Positions 42,810 to 54,400 of a stretch of 64,000 nt of DNA are shown in pieces. Under the pieces are notes generated by a model. That model had not been told where the DNA came from, ran no database searches, and worked only from the letters and a program-made list of their open reading frames with translations. The stretch comes from Chamaea fasciata (lineage: Eukaryota; Chordata; Aves; Passeriformes; Sylviidae), in the NCBI GenBank assembly GCA_029207755.1, contig JARCOQ010000002.1:87260087-87324086 (forward strand). Reading direction: 5' to 3'. A program made the translations under genes and the position numbers. Positions within the stretch are counted from its first letter, which is position 1; each line of letters opens with the position of its first letter.

Positions 42810-42895
42810 CACATATATGTATGTACATGTTTGTGTGTGTGTATGCATGCATAATATATGAATATGTGTATATGTATATGCATATAGTCAACTGA
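42768..42895. repeat. Compound TA/TG alternating purine-pyrimidine array
   Basis: Alternation of purine and pyrimidine is unbroken for 63 bp (42768-42830): TATGTATATGTG, then (TG)n, (TA)n, TACACATATATGTATGTACATG. After a single phase slip it continues for about 22 bp, including TATGCATGCATA. A looser TA/TG part runs on to 42895, and a short (AC)n lies at 42900-42913. This is strong Z-DNA or cruciform potential. Confidence 0.95.
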
Positions 42896-42913
42896 GATTC
42901 ACACACACACACA

Positions 42914-44397
42914 ATCCATGCAGTTTATTAACAGTTAGCATATCATCTCTAAATGGAGCTTACTGCAATTTGAGATGTGCCCTGCTAGGAGCTAATGAGC
43001 AAACTCCTGCCTAATATTGACAATTAATCAGGCATAAAAGCGTCTAGGATCAGGACCCATTGCCAAGCATAGAAGACTCATACAGACTTCAATGAAACAC
43101 GATATGTGAACAAATTTGTCTAATTGTATATCAGTCCTATGAACAAATTCCCACCAAAACACTTAATTATCCACAGTACAGAAGCAATGCATCTATCTCA
43201 GAATGTTACTGGCTTTTTGGTTTGTTGTAAGCCATTTACCGTAACTAATAAATTGAAGGAAGTATCATTATGTTTTCTTGCCAGTGTTCCTATTTTAATT
43301 GGCCTTGTATACTTGAGCCAATATCTGTGCAGTGACTAGAGTTACTGAGTAATGATTGCACAATAAAAAGTGATCACTGTTGGCTGAATACTTTTCTTCC
43401 ATTGATGTGGGAAGATTTGCTCTCAAACTGATAAAATTAATCTCAAAAGTAAAGAAAAAAAAAATTCCCCAGATGAACAAAGTTTCCAGTAAAAGGTTCA
43501 ATCTTACAGTTTATCACAAAAGAATAAAAATATTATTGCTAATAGGGAAAACATGCATTTGTTCAGATTCTGTGAGCTTAATACCGCTAAAAGATCTGCT
43601 ATACAACTTTTTTCTTCTAGAATAAAAACCATGAACCACTTTCTAGTTTAAAATCATGGTAAAGACTTTTTTTTTAGCAACATCAATAGAAAGCCTGTTA
43701 TGACACACAACAGAAAACCACTTGAAGTATTGCTGTTACTCACTACAGAAGAATGATTTGTGCAAAGATAAGATGCTTTGGCCTTGAGACACACGAGTAA
43801 ATTGGGTAGTTTTCCTAAGAAGCATTCTTGTTGAACTGTTTTCCTTTTCCATTTCAGTTGACAATATGGATCTGTAGTACATTGTTGGATCTGCTGTGTG
43901 ATAACACAACAAAGCCTGTGTTCTGCTCTCAGCAGTGCTATTTATACCTTGTAACATTTTTCAAAGTACTGCTTTAGTGTTCTTCCACTGCTCAAAAAAA
44001 AAAAAAAAAGCCCAACCAAAACAACACAAGATAACCTGCCCCCAAAATAGATAAATAAATAAATAAAAACAGCTGTAAGTCAGATTCAAGCCTGGATATT
44101 TCCCTGACAGTGAAGCTTCTTTTTCAGTCGATTTACAGAGGAAAAGCTGTATATTGCAATATATGTAAAATGAGCCAGAGTCCACCCTTTATAACTGGAG
44201 AAGGCAAGAGTTACTCAGGTCTTTTTCTTAAGCCTATTGCTATGAACAGAGAGCAAGGACAGCCTCTGGAATTGGGCTGAAGGTTTATGAGTAGCTGTTA
44301 TCTGAAAATCTCCGCACCAGTGAGGTCACAAGCTGCAGTCTCAAGTGGAAGGCAAGAGCAGTGAAAGAAGTCGGCTGAGCATCTACTAATTTTTATT
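42914..44397. other. Unique non-coding DNA with a possible regulatory segment
   Basis: Segment 42930-43065 (TTACTGCAATTTGAGATGTG, GACAATTAATCAGGCATAAA) has the mixed, homeodomain-core-rich look of a conserved non-coding element. An A run lies at 43994-44009 and four ATAA units at 44051-44066. No gene is seen. Confidence 0.45.
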
Positions 44398-44463
44398 TGA
44401 AGATGGCTGATAGCAAGAAAGCTCAGTGTGACTGCTGAGCTTTCGTATTGAAGTGTATCTTCA
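44398..44463. ncRNA. Nested inverted repeat, pre-miRNA-like hairpin
   Basis: The outer arms TGAAGAT (44398-44404) and ATCTTCA (44457-44463) are perfect complements. Inside them GAAAGCTCAG (44417-44426) pairs perfectly with CTGAGCTTTC (44435-44444) across the 8-base loop TGTGACTG. The two intervening 12-base segments are equal in length and allow several AU and GU pairs, so the whole 66 bases can fold as one irregular hairpin with a terminal loop. The size and shape suit a short pre-miRNA, but I recognise no known miRNA seed. Structure by chance in 64 kb is possible. Either strand could be the transcribed one. Confidence 0.3.
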
Positions 44464-44466
44464 TGT

Positions 44467-44483
44467 GGTCTCTGGCAGAGACC
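44467..44483. repeat. Perfect 7-bp inverted repeat with 3-base loop
   Basis: GGTCTCT, loop GGC, AGAGACC. It begins three bases after the larger hairpin ends, so the two structures are in tandem. It is not followed by a T run and therefore does not look like a terminator. Confidence 0.8.
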
Positions 44484-45019
44484 CTCCTGTCCTGGATGCC
44501 AATCAGTTATGATCAGTCAGAAGCTGAAGTGATACTTACTCATTGCTGGAAATCAGGGAAAGAAGCAGGAAGAGATTTATGCTAGGCAACAGCACAAGGC
44601 TTAAGTCATCCTTAGGCAGCAAAGAGAATGAAAATAAAAGGCTGCTTAAAAGTTCATTACTGGTATATTTTGGAATATACAGGTCACCAAACCCAAAACG
44701 AGACTGAGCATGACTTTCCCTAATACTCCCAATTTAGATTTTCCTGGTCAGCGCTGAACAGTTTGGCAATGGCTGGCTTTTAATACTGACCATTTTGTGT
44801 GAGTGTATGATGTGTCTGTGCATGTCCATGTCTCACCTAAAAATTTTTTAAAAAAATGTGATGGTCACTTGTAAAATGATGAATTTCTCTTAAAGCTACA
44901 GTACATAGTGAGATTATAAATCAGGAAAAGATATATCCAATAACTTATATTGGGGAGTGGATGTGTGTTTAATATTATTATTATGATTATTTCCAGTTTT
45001 TTTATATGCAAGGGCAAGA
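44484..45019. other. Unique non-coding DNA, no gene seen
   Basis: Ordinary sequence between the hairpin pair and the AAAG array. No recognisable gene, repeat family or RNA. Confidence 0.55.
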
Positions 45020-45020
45020 A

Positions 45021-45092
<72 letters not shown>

Positions 45093-45094
45093 AA
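45020..45094. repeat. (AAAG)n microsatellite
   Basis: Eighteen perfect AAAG units and a partial unit, followed by a decayed purine-rich tail (GAGGAAGAAAGAAAA). Lys-Glu-Arg frames across it are artefacts. Confidence 0.98.
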
Positions 45095-46007
45095 TTGAGG
45101 AAGAAAGAAAATGCAACACTTCATTAACTGACTGCTGCTTTCTTTAGCATCCCAATATCCTGATAAAATGGCTGGATAGCCTCTGTGGCTTCAATATAGA
45201 TAATATCCTTTTTTGTAACACAGGAAGATTTTTTTAAATGAATTTAGGAAAAAAATCATATGAAGGACATTATATTCTTGGGTATAAACTTCGGAAGATG
45301 GGTTATCTTTCTATTAAGGGCATCTCTCATTTTCTACAGATAGATAATTTCCTCTCTCTTTGAAACATTATTTGTCTTGGCTAATCACAATAAAAGGGAA
45401 ATATATTAACAGCTGTACTGTCATAGATCTGTTTTTCTCTTAATTCATGGTAAATCAGCAGTTTCAAGGGTAATTTGCTACACCCAAAGCATGCAGACAT
45501 GGAAATACAACCATCCCAGAAAATTTTCTGCTGTAAGGAACAGGAGGAAAAATGTTGCTAAAATCAGACATACCACCTTTAAGCTTCTCTTTTTTCTTGC
45601 TATCTTTCTTAAATAGAGCCTTTAGAACTCATGGTATCTCTCAAAACAGTAAACATTTCTTTCTCACCATTAAAAGTCTTCCCTCACCAAACTCACAGTC
45701 TTACAATTAGGAGTCAAGACAAAACTATGCTAGGTTTAGCTCTCTAGGGTAGCACTCTAAGGGAGGAGATTGCCGAAACTTTGATCTTTCCTTAATTTCC
45801 CCTGCAGCTCATATTACTTTGCTAAAATTTTTTGGCATGGTCACAGGACCACACTAGCTTAAAAAGGAACAACGGCCTTTCCCCAGCCCTAGGTTGTTCA
45901 ATTTTTTCTACATGCTCACCCTCTCACCCATTTGAAGTATCTGAATGAAAAATATTGAAAGCGGTTCTATAACACATATGTTGCAATTAAAAAAATACCT
46001 GTGACAG
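45095..46007. other. Unique non-coding DNA, no gene seen
   Basis: AT-rich and no long open frame. No repeat family or RNA gene was recognised. Confidence 0.55.
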
Positions 46008-46110
46008 TATATGTATTTATATATACATATACACACATATACAAATACAAACATAGATATATAATAATAAATACATATATATCTATAAAATACATATCAA
46101 GGCATATATC
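46008..46110. repeat. Degenerate TA/CA-rich tract
   Basis: TATATGTATTTATATATACATATACACACATATAC-type sequence with interruptions and ATAATAATAAATA parts. It is a decayed dinucleotide array. Confidence 0.85.
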
Positions 46111-49100
46111 AAGTTGAAATTTCAAGACATCATAGAATGGTTCTGTTAATTTGTGGCTTTTTTTAATATGCTAATATATAAGCATCTTAAAATGTTTTAT
46201 AAAATTCTTTGACTATTGACTCTTTACCCTGGCTCCTGATTCAGGCTCACTGGGACAGAGCAATAATGTCAGAGTAGGATGGTCACATCACTGCAGACTG
46301 TGAAGAAGCAGGTAACATCAAGGTGAGGAGCAGATCATCTTTCTCAGTGCTTCGGAGCTGTCTGATGTTCCTGGGAGAACAGTCCTCAAACCAAAGAATT
46401 GCTTGAAGAGCTAAAAATATTTAGCAATTGAAAGCAAACTTCTGAAAATCATTTTGGTATTTGGGTTTTTTTACTTTTCTGTTGGAAAATTAATATAAAG
46501 AAAAATCAGGGAAGGAAATCCTATGTCAGAAATGTTTATGTTTCAAAATATGCTTGCCAGCTGGCATGAGCCTGAGCTGTTTTTGAGCCTTGTCTCCAGG
46601 CTCTATCAATTGTCTTGAAGACTTATGTGGAGCTACATGTGAGGCCTGGAGACAGAGAATTACAGTGCCTACTTGTACCAGCCAACAGGTTTGGGATATC
46701 TATAAACAGGGCAACTGCTGAGTCTGCTAGTGCAATTATGCTTTTTTGCCTGTTTGCACTGGTGACACTCAGCTTTAATTTTGTTTTTATTTCCTAATTT
46801 TCCTTTTTAGTTCTGCCTCAAATCATTAGTATTTAGAGGTGAAGGCATGGGCATGTTGCTTTTACTATCTAATAATGGTTAGTCAATATAAGGTACAACT
46901 GCTGCTGCTAATTTTCACTTAAAAAGCAACAGAAGCAGTGTCTGGTGGGTCACCCACTGACTCATCCAGCCTCTTTTCAACACAACAACATAAAAATTAG
47001 CCATGAAAGTAATGTATAGGTGAAGTGACAAATTTTTGAGATAGCTACAGTTTGATACATACAAAATTTCTTGGACTGTGAAAGGAAAAATAATTTCCCC
47101 CCAGACTAGTGAGCTGCTTTGGAGAAGCCACTATGGTACAATACTTTTATCCAAGAAACACAATGTGTCTGTTTCTCCAGAAAGCCTTGAAGTACAGTGC
47201 GAACTGAGAGGTTGTAATAAAAATGTAAGTAGTCATGGGATTAGAGGCGAAGTTCTTTCCTGAGTTTCAATCTCATTAAATGGGAGAAAAAATAAAGCTT
47301 AGGAAAAACTGAATAACTTTCAAGGTGGAAGGGGGATTTAAAACCAAACCTTGTTCCTGCAGACTCTTTTCCTTTGAGCTCGGTCTGCAGTACATGGTCT
47401 TCAATTACACTACGTGTGTTTACAATGTTATGTATATATTGTCTGCTGTTTTATTATTTTCAATTTTTTTTAATCTAATGCACCTTTATTACAACATGAT
47501 ACTGTTAACAGCCATAGGGTAAGTAATTAGTTAAATTGCTGGCATAGTTAAAAAGAACTGAAACTTTTTTTGGAAGCATTGATGAAGTTCCTTCATTACA
47601 GAAGTTCAGAAGACGGCTAAAAAGAAGGCAGTTCTGTTTGTGCAAATATTCAAAATTTTAATAGTCAAAAGTACAGAATAGTAAGAGAGAAGTAGATGCA
47701 GAAGACAGCATATAACTGGACTTTAGTTCCTGATAGAGGCTATGAAATACAAGTCAGGAAAACTTTATAAAGGGGCAATCTAGCCTTTTTAAATAAAACT
47801 TCATAGTAGCACAGTCACAATTAAAATAAAATGTAAATTTCATGTTTATGTGCCTGACAGAAAGATACTAATATACTAATCTGTGTTACCATTCATTGCA
47901 GTGAAGCACCTTTTTTTTTTTTTCCTAAGTAGAATTATCGCGAAATGTATTATAAGTCTGAGGAACATCATTTTTCATTACATATCTGCCTTTTCATATG
48001 ATAAATAACTTTTTAAAAATTTATATAAGTTATGCTTGTAAATATCCTTTAAATAACCTTCAAGCATTTCTTCCATATATTGAAGATAAAGGAGAAACTT
48101 GATTTTGATATTTTCCTGATTTTAAATGACATACAGAAAAATGTGTATGTATTTCATGGTTTAAACTTGTATAAACTTTACATTTTCTTTTTAATGAGGA
48201 CATTAGAAGCAAAAATTGCATGTGTTGTGCAATGTTGCTGCTACAGAAGTAGAAAAGAGAAAGAGTACAAAATTTAAGATTCATGTCAGTGATAACTTGA
48301 TTATTTTGGTTCTTTGGATATGAACATTACTAATTTTAAGTGTAGCAGAGCAGCAGCTAAAGGCAGGAGGATGCTACCTTGGCCCTGAGCAGGCTATTGG
48401 AGCCACTGCTCCAAGCTGACTTTCAGTGGGTGTGCCCTTTGTATGCAAGAAAAGCCAAGTGAACTTCACCTCCCTGCCCACCTGAATCTTTGCACCACTG
48501 GAAATGGGTGACTAATAGAAAAAAAAGTCAGCAAGAAGCAGGGCAAAGAGGGGAAAAGGCTGGAATAAGAAAAGAAACCATCATAAGAGCTGTTCAGCAA
48601 AGTGTTCCTTACCCAACAAACCCAATTACATGTAATGCAACAGCATAAACGTGAATCCAAATATTTGGAATATTTATTGGAAAGGCTATTTAATGTTGTT
48701 CTTTTATTTTAACTTTCTTTCAAAGATTGTTGTTGACTAGAGCTGATTCCATTTTAAATTATGTGATTTCAACTTGAAGAAGTGATCCAGTTATTTATTA
48801 ATAGCTGAAGATTTAATAGACATATTTGTAGCTCACCCCATTGTAACAGAAGGTATATTTAATTAATTCTTTATGAAAATACAGGGAAAGCAAACAGAAT
48901 TTTTAAATAAAATTACTTTAAGTCAAAATAGAAGCTCCCTCAACTTACCATTTCATGAAACAACTTTCCATGTCGTTATTTTGTTTTTGTTAATGCAGAT
49001 TATGTATTTAAAGTTCCTAGGTTCAATTGTTCAACAAGTTCTAGAAAACAACTTAGAGGAGATTGGAGAGAATATATTTTCTCTCCCTAAAATTATCCAG

Positions 49101-49429
49101 TCAAATGTGGCTGCAACAAACTTCCTTGCCCCTCTTTAGAAACAAAAATAACCTTTGGGCCAAGACAAAGAATATAAAATTCCAGACCCTGAGGAACTGA
49201 TTGAGAAAACTCATAACAAATGAAATAGGTGAAAAAACCAACATTTCCCAAGTCTTCCAGAACAAATGGAAAAAAAAAAAATCTGTGTGTATATTAAAAA
49301 ATCTTGCAAAAACATATCCAAATAATCATGTCAAATGTAATTTCTCATTAGCCTTATATAGGTAAAAATGTTTAGCAACACTAAACAATAAGGTATTCAA
49401 AATATAGAACATCTAGTTTAATGCAGATT
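46111..49429. other. Unique non-coding stretch, no gene seen
   Basis: Open frames reach 88 codons (48873-49139, +) without recognisable motifs. Short T and A runs occur near 47911 and 49270. No repeat family or RNA gene was recognised. Confidence 0.5.
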
Positions 49430-49870
49430 AATTTTTAACAAGAATTCCTATGCAGTAGGCAGATAGTTCCCACATTCCATTGTGATTGACAAGGCTGACA
49501 TATGGAATAGTTCACAAATTCCCAGGTGACTGACAGATGGAGAATAGAAAGGCGGATAAAGTTGCCTAGAGAGCTGAGGACGATTTCATATTCAGCGGTT
49601 TTGATCAAAAGGATTCCAGATCTCACACTAAATTTAGCACCGCTGGCAATTAGTGCATGATTTATTCAGTCCTTTCATTTGCTGGTTGACAAATGGAAAA
49701 CAAGCACAAAATTAAAAATAAGTTTATTTCCAGCATTTCGGATATTTAAAATGTGTGTGTCTTTGTTTGCACATAAATTAACATGAGATGAATTTATAGT
49801 GAGATTAAATCTGAAATGGAGATGCAAGCAATAAATAAGAGCTTTTTTATGTATCTTTCAGGCAGAACAG
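49430..49870. promoter_or_regulatory. Candidate enhancer with PBX/MEIS/TEAD-type motifs
   Basis: Within about 70 bp lie CATTCCA (49473-49479, TEAD-like), TGATTGAC (49483-49490, PBX-like), CTGACA (49495-49500, MEIS-like) and TGACTGACAG (49527-49536, MEIS/PREP-like). Downstream are TGACAAATGG and several AAATTA/TTTATT cores. The block has no microsatellite or known repeat and an even composition. Together this resembles a developmental enhancer of HOX-cofactor type. Motif names are from known consensus sites. Function and conservation are inferred. Confidence 0.35.
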
Positions 49871-51360
49871 GTGTTTGAATTAAGAAATACTAATATGTTT
49901 AGCAGCATGACTCCACCTTTAGCATTAGGGAGTTGATGTTTCCCTAAATTTAGAATAATCTTTCCACAATTTAAGATTCTTTCATAAGCTTCCAGCATAG
50001 GTGACCATCTGTAAGTCAATACTAATGCTTTTTAGACCAATAATAATAAAGAAAAGCTGTCCCCATGCTTTTTGAACACAACTGAAGAATTGCATTTTTC
50101 CTACTGATGTGTCTGCATAATTCTTACAAGTGGCAGTTAAACACAAACACAGAGCAAGGGAGTCTTCCCAGTAGTAGAAAACGTCATTATTTACGAAAAA
50201 CAGAAAGGAAACTCTTTAGATCTGCTGGTAAAACTTGTTGAAACTGGAATCCAATTTCTCATCCATTCTATTCAGTTTGGAGTGAAGTATCATTTCCTCC
50301 AAAACAATTAATTCATATGAGCCTTTTGAATAGCATATGATTTTTGTTTCTAAAGAGGAGCAATATGTCATCCAGAAATGGGGAGCACAGTGTGGTATTC
50401 CATTCCTGGGGGAGCCTATGATCTGGGAAATTTCAGGTGTGTGCTTTCAACAGAGAAAACAGTCTATAAAGAATGATAAGAAATGTTCATTTCTAAATCT
50501 AACCCTGCAATTAGTGAGCTTGTGCTTATCTTCTGAGGAATAATGCAGGCAATATAAAATTCTGGGTGCATCTTTTAAAACCCCAAGTACCGTTCTAAAT
50601 GGCTTGTGGAAACTACCATAATTTTCAGCCTGTAAAGCTGTAAGCTTGTAAGTCTACAAAAGGTTCTTTTTTTTTTTTTTTTGCAACAAATAGAGGGATG
50701 TTAAGCTAATCTGAATGCAAACAAAGCCCAAACAAAAAGTTGCTGCTCCTAGTGAAAAAGTGACAACTACTGATGATAAATGTTTTAAATCCTGAGAATT
50801 AGAGAACTGAGAATAAAACCTGCATACAATCATTTAAAATTATTTTCTAACAACTTGTACTACTAATTTACTTTTTTTTTTTTTTTTGGCTTCAGAAACT
50901 TGTAAATAGTAACAGATAGTGGTGAAGTAGTTACACCTGTCTCCTAAGGCAGAAACATGTTCCCAAAGTCTGTGAAAACTCAGCTCATTGCTTTAGGAAG
51001 TCATTGAGCTAGCATGACACTAGCATAGCCTAGCCTGAGGAGCACAGCACTCTCTGTGCTACCCTGTGCTCCGTTTCCCATCTTCACAAGAACATGTGGT
51101 TTATTATTACCATTTTCTCCTCCTCTGGATATCTCTTCCTCACTCCCAGCAGCAACCCAAAGTAATTCCCAGGCAAGGAGCCTCAGAGCAGACTTTTTTC
51201 TTTTACAGAAATCCTTCTCCACTCCCCTCAAACATTAGAGCAAAATAAAGTAATTTTCTCTCCATAAATGTGATTCCTCTCAGACTTTTTTGCACCTCTG
51301 AAACACAATAACTGTCTCTCAGCTCCTCCCCTTCCTCTATACTTATTTCCACATTTAAGA
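49871..51360. other. Unique non-coding DNA with two T16 runs
   Basis: Runs of 16 T lie at 50667-50682 and 50872-50887. No gene or repeat family was recognised. The overlapping open frames at 51001-51499 on both strands are short and unlike known proteins. Confidence 0.5.
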
Positions 51361-51434
51361 ATAAAACAAAACAAAACCACAAAACAAAACAAAGAAACAT
51401 ACAAAAAACAAAACAACAACAACAAAAAACCAAA
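51361..51434. repeat. A/C-only low-complexity tract
   Basis: AAAAC, AAAACC and AACAAC units with only isolated G and T. It is the mirror-strand equivalent of the G/T tracts at 16.6 and 42.0 kb. Confidence 0.88.
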
Positions 51435-54400
51435 CTAGGAAAACCCCAGTAACTGTTGCATTTGCAGTACGTACAGCTGAGTGCTCTAGATAGCAGCATT
51501 TATGTGAGTGCATAGAATACCCGTATTTCTTGGGATGAAGAAGAACATCTCACAGAGAAAATACATATGGTAGATTGTCCCTAGCAAATCTAGGAAGATG
51601 GATCTTTTGTCTGTTCAATTAAGTTACAGTGTTTCCTCTATCTCCTCCAGATCCTAAAAGATGAGCATTTGATTCACTGAATCACTGGGATTTGCACATA
51701 TCTAAAACTCACTCAGTCCAGAATAGTTTTCTTCTTCTTTAGGGACAAGAGAGAAGGCAGCAGGAGTGAAAAGGGGAGTACCCATGCACTCACTAAACCC
51801 TTCTAATTAGCTAAGAGCCTGGAATTTCTTCTCCACTTGGGAAAGGTAGAGAGACCTGCATCGTTGTTCTTTCCTCGGTTTCATCTAAGCAGCAAATGTC
51901 ACCATCTTTCAAAACAAAAGGCAGTCTGCTTTCATGGGCACAACCATGAAACTGCCATTGTGCAGGATACTCTAACTAAATGGTAACTCTATCACTACTT
52001 TCCAAGATGTGCCTATTTTGCTCTTGTCAGTTTTTCTTCATGTCCCTCTTATTTTTTTCCTCTCTTTCTGACAGACAGGAAGGCAGTGCTTACTGGTTTC
52101 TGCTAAGAAAATGTCTCCTTTTACTGCACAACTACACAGACTAAAGACTTGCATTTAAAATGTAATGTGAAATTCTGTAAATTCAAATTATTCCAGGCAG
52201 GTTGGATCCAATCCAGACACTGGATTTTTTACGCTTCTGTCCTGTGGTTACCAGTGCTTCAACATTCTTTATTATTCTGTGATGAGTGTTGTTGCTAGCT
52301 TTGTACTAGTATGCTAGGAAAAGAGTTTTGCTGAACTGGAAGTGGAGTTGATCCAACTTTTATTACTTCTTTCTTGCTGCCATCACTATGAGTCATCTCA
52401 GAGACATTAAGGAGTTCCCAATACACACATTATGGTATTTTTTTTTTCATATGTGCTCTTCATTAACCAGATTTTAAATCCTAGAGTTAAAGATGTGTCT
52501 TATTCACCTTTTGTTGCTGAGGCCCTGCACCTAACGAAGGCATGATCACACCAGAGCTGGCTGAGAAGCAAAAGAGGAATCAGAGAGGCAAAGAATTTGT
52601 CTCCTTGTGAGTTGCTTTTGCTGCACTTGAGTGAATACCAATAACCAATACTTCATTTATTTCCTGTGTAGTTCAGATAGTTGATTTGGTGAATTGTTTA
52701 CTGCACTGACAGTTTTCACATGGCATTGTTTCTTTGCCGCGATTCCATGACTAAACTTTTAGGTAAGATACTAGGAGAGTAATGAAGAGAATGAATTCAC
52801 TGGTAGCAAAAAAATCAGATTTGAGTCATATCTTCATGAATCTGTCTTTCATTATTTGACCAGCTGGAGTTTATATCCATCACTATTTTAGCCTCTGCTG
52901 ATTTTTCACTTCATCATAATGTTTTGGTTAAATTCAATAATCCTCTTTCTGGGCCAGATTCTGCTTTCAATTATGTTAGTGTAAATCTAGAAGAACCTTA
53001 CTGAAGGACAGTATAGTTATTTTTATTTATTCCAGGATAACACAAAATGGAGACTCTCTGGTCTACATGTGCTTCTAGGTCCCTATATTAAATCTTTAAA
53101 ATCCCTTTATTTGTTTACAGACACAGCATTTTCCCCCAAAAGCCTTTATCACTTGCTCTGCGTGTGTTGTAAGGAAGGAGAGAAGTGTTCTTCCCTGATA
53201 TTTTTTTCTTAGCCCTTTTATTTTTCTCTCCAGACACTATATTATGTGTTTAACTACTTAATATTATTTCCTCCCTGTCCACCCATCTGTTTATTTTAGT
53301 TGCTTCTTCCTCTTGGCTGGCTTCTGTATAGACTCTCCCCATATGCCTGCTAGGAATGTGAATGAATATGATTAACAAGCACTGAAATGCACAAATAAGA
53401 TCTTACTTGAAACTCTGTTTCGGGATCTGCGTATGGTGGATGTTTCAGATCGTGTCTGCTTCTCAACACATTAAATATCCTTAACACAGGTATGCAGACA
53501 AGAGCGAGTCCACACGGTGAGACGGTGTTTCCTTGCAACTGATGAGTAAGTCTTGTGAAGGAGTCTTTTCTGCCTAATAACCCTCTTCGTGCACTGTAGC
53601 AACAGTGGCTAACAGCTCTGCAGAGTAGCATGTGCTGTGCATTTGCATCTGTGTGGCAGATAGGCAGAGCGGAGTCCTGCCAAAGCCTCTGGAAGTGTCA
53701 CATCTTACATGGGTGTTGCAACTTCCTCTGCCTCTGCACAAGCCCTACCGCTGTTGAATTCTTCCAGAGTTCTGCTGGCTTTTACACATATAATTTAATC
53801 CAGTGTTACTTCTCTGCATGAAAGTACCCTGTGGAGTTCTGCTTACTGAGGGCTTCCTGTTGTATCAGACGTTGCAGCAATATGCCAGAGACCTTAAGAG
53901 TCTTTGTGATGAAGCAACAGGCTGAGAGAGCTGAGAAATTAAGACTGTGGGAAAAAAAGATGGCGAAGATGAAACTTACCAAAGCTTAGCATAACGAATG
54001 CTGTGACTGGGAATAGCTACCAGCTCAGCGAGTTATGCAAAATAAGTCTTGAATCCATGTATCTTCCTTTCTGAATGCCTTGTCTGAATCATCGTAAGGC
54101 TGATTTTCTGAATTATTTAGCTGTATTTAGTAGATCTCTCTCAGCTGTGGTCAATCACAAAAAAACATACACTCTATCCCAAAAAGAAAGTTTTCTGCCA
54201 GGTAAGGGGAGCTTCAGATCCCAAGCCAGCCCCCTTGTTTCAGCATTAACATTCAGTCAGCAGATAGCTGTTACTCATGATCTTTCATGACCTTTCTGTC
54301 CCAGGAAATGGCAGTATCTGTCTTTCATGCACTTTGAACTTACAGCTGGACAAGCATGTATAGACCAAGTAAAAACAATATGTATCTATTTTTCAGTTTG

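Noticed and set aside
44467..44483. Hairpin as a bacterial-type transcription terminator
   Set aside because: No T run follows, and the window is vertebrate nuclear DNA.
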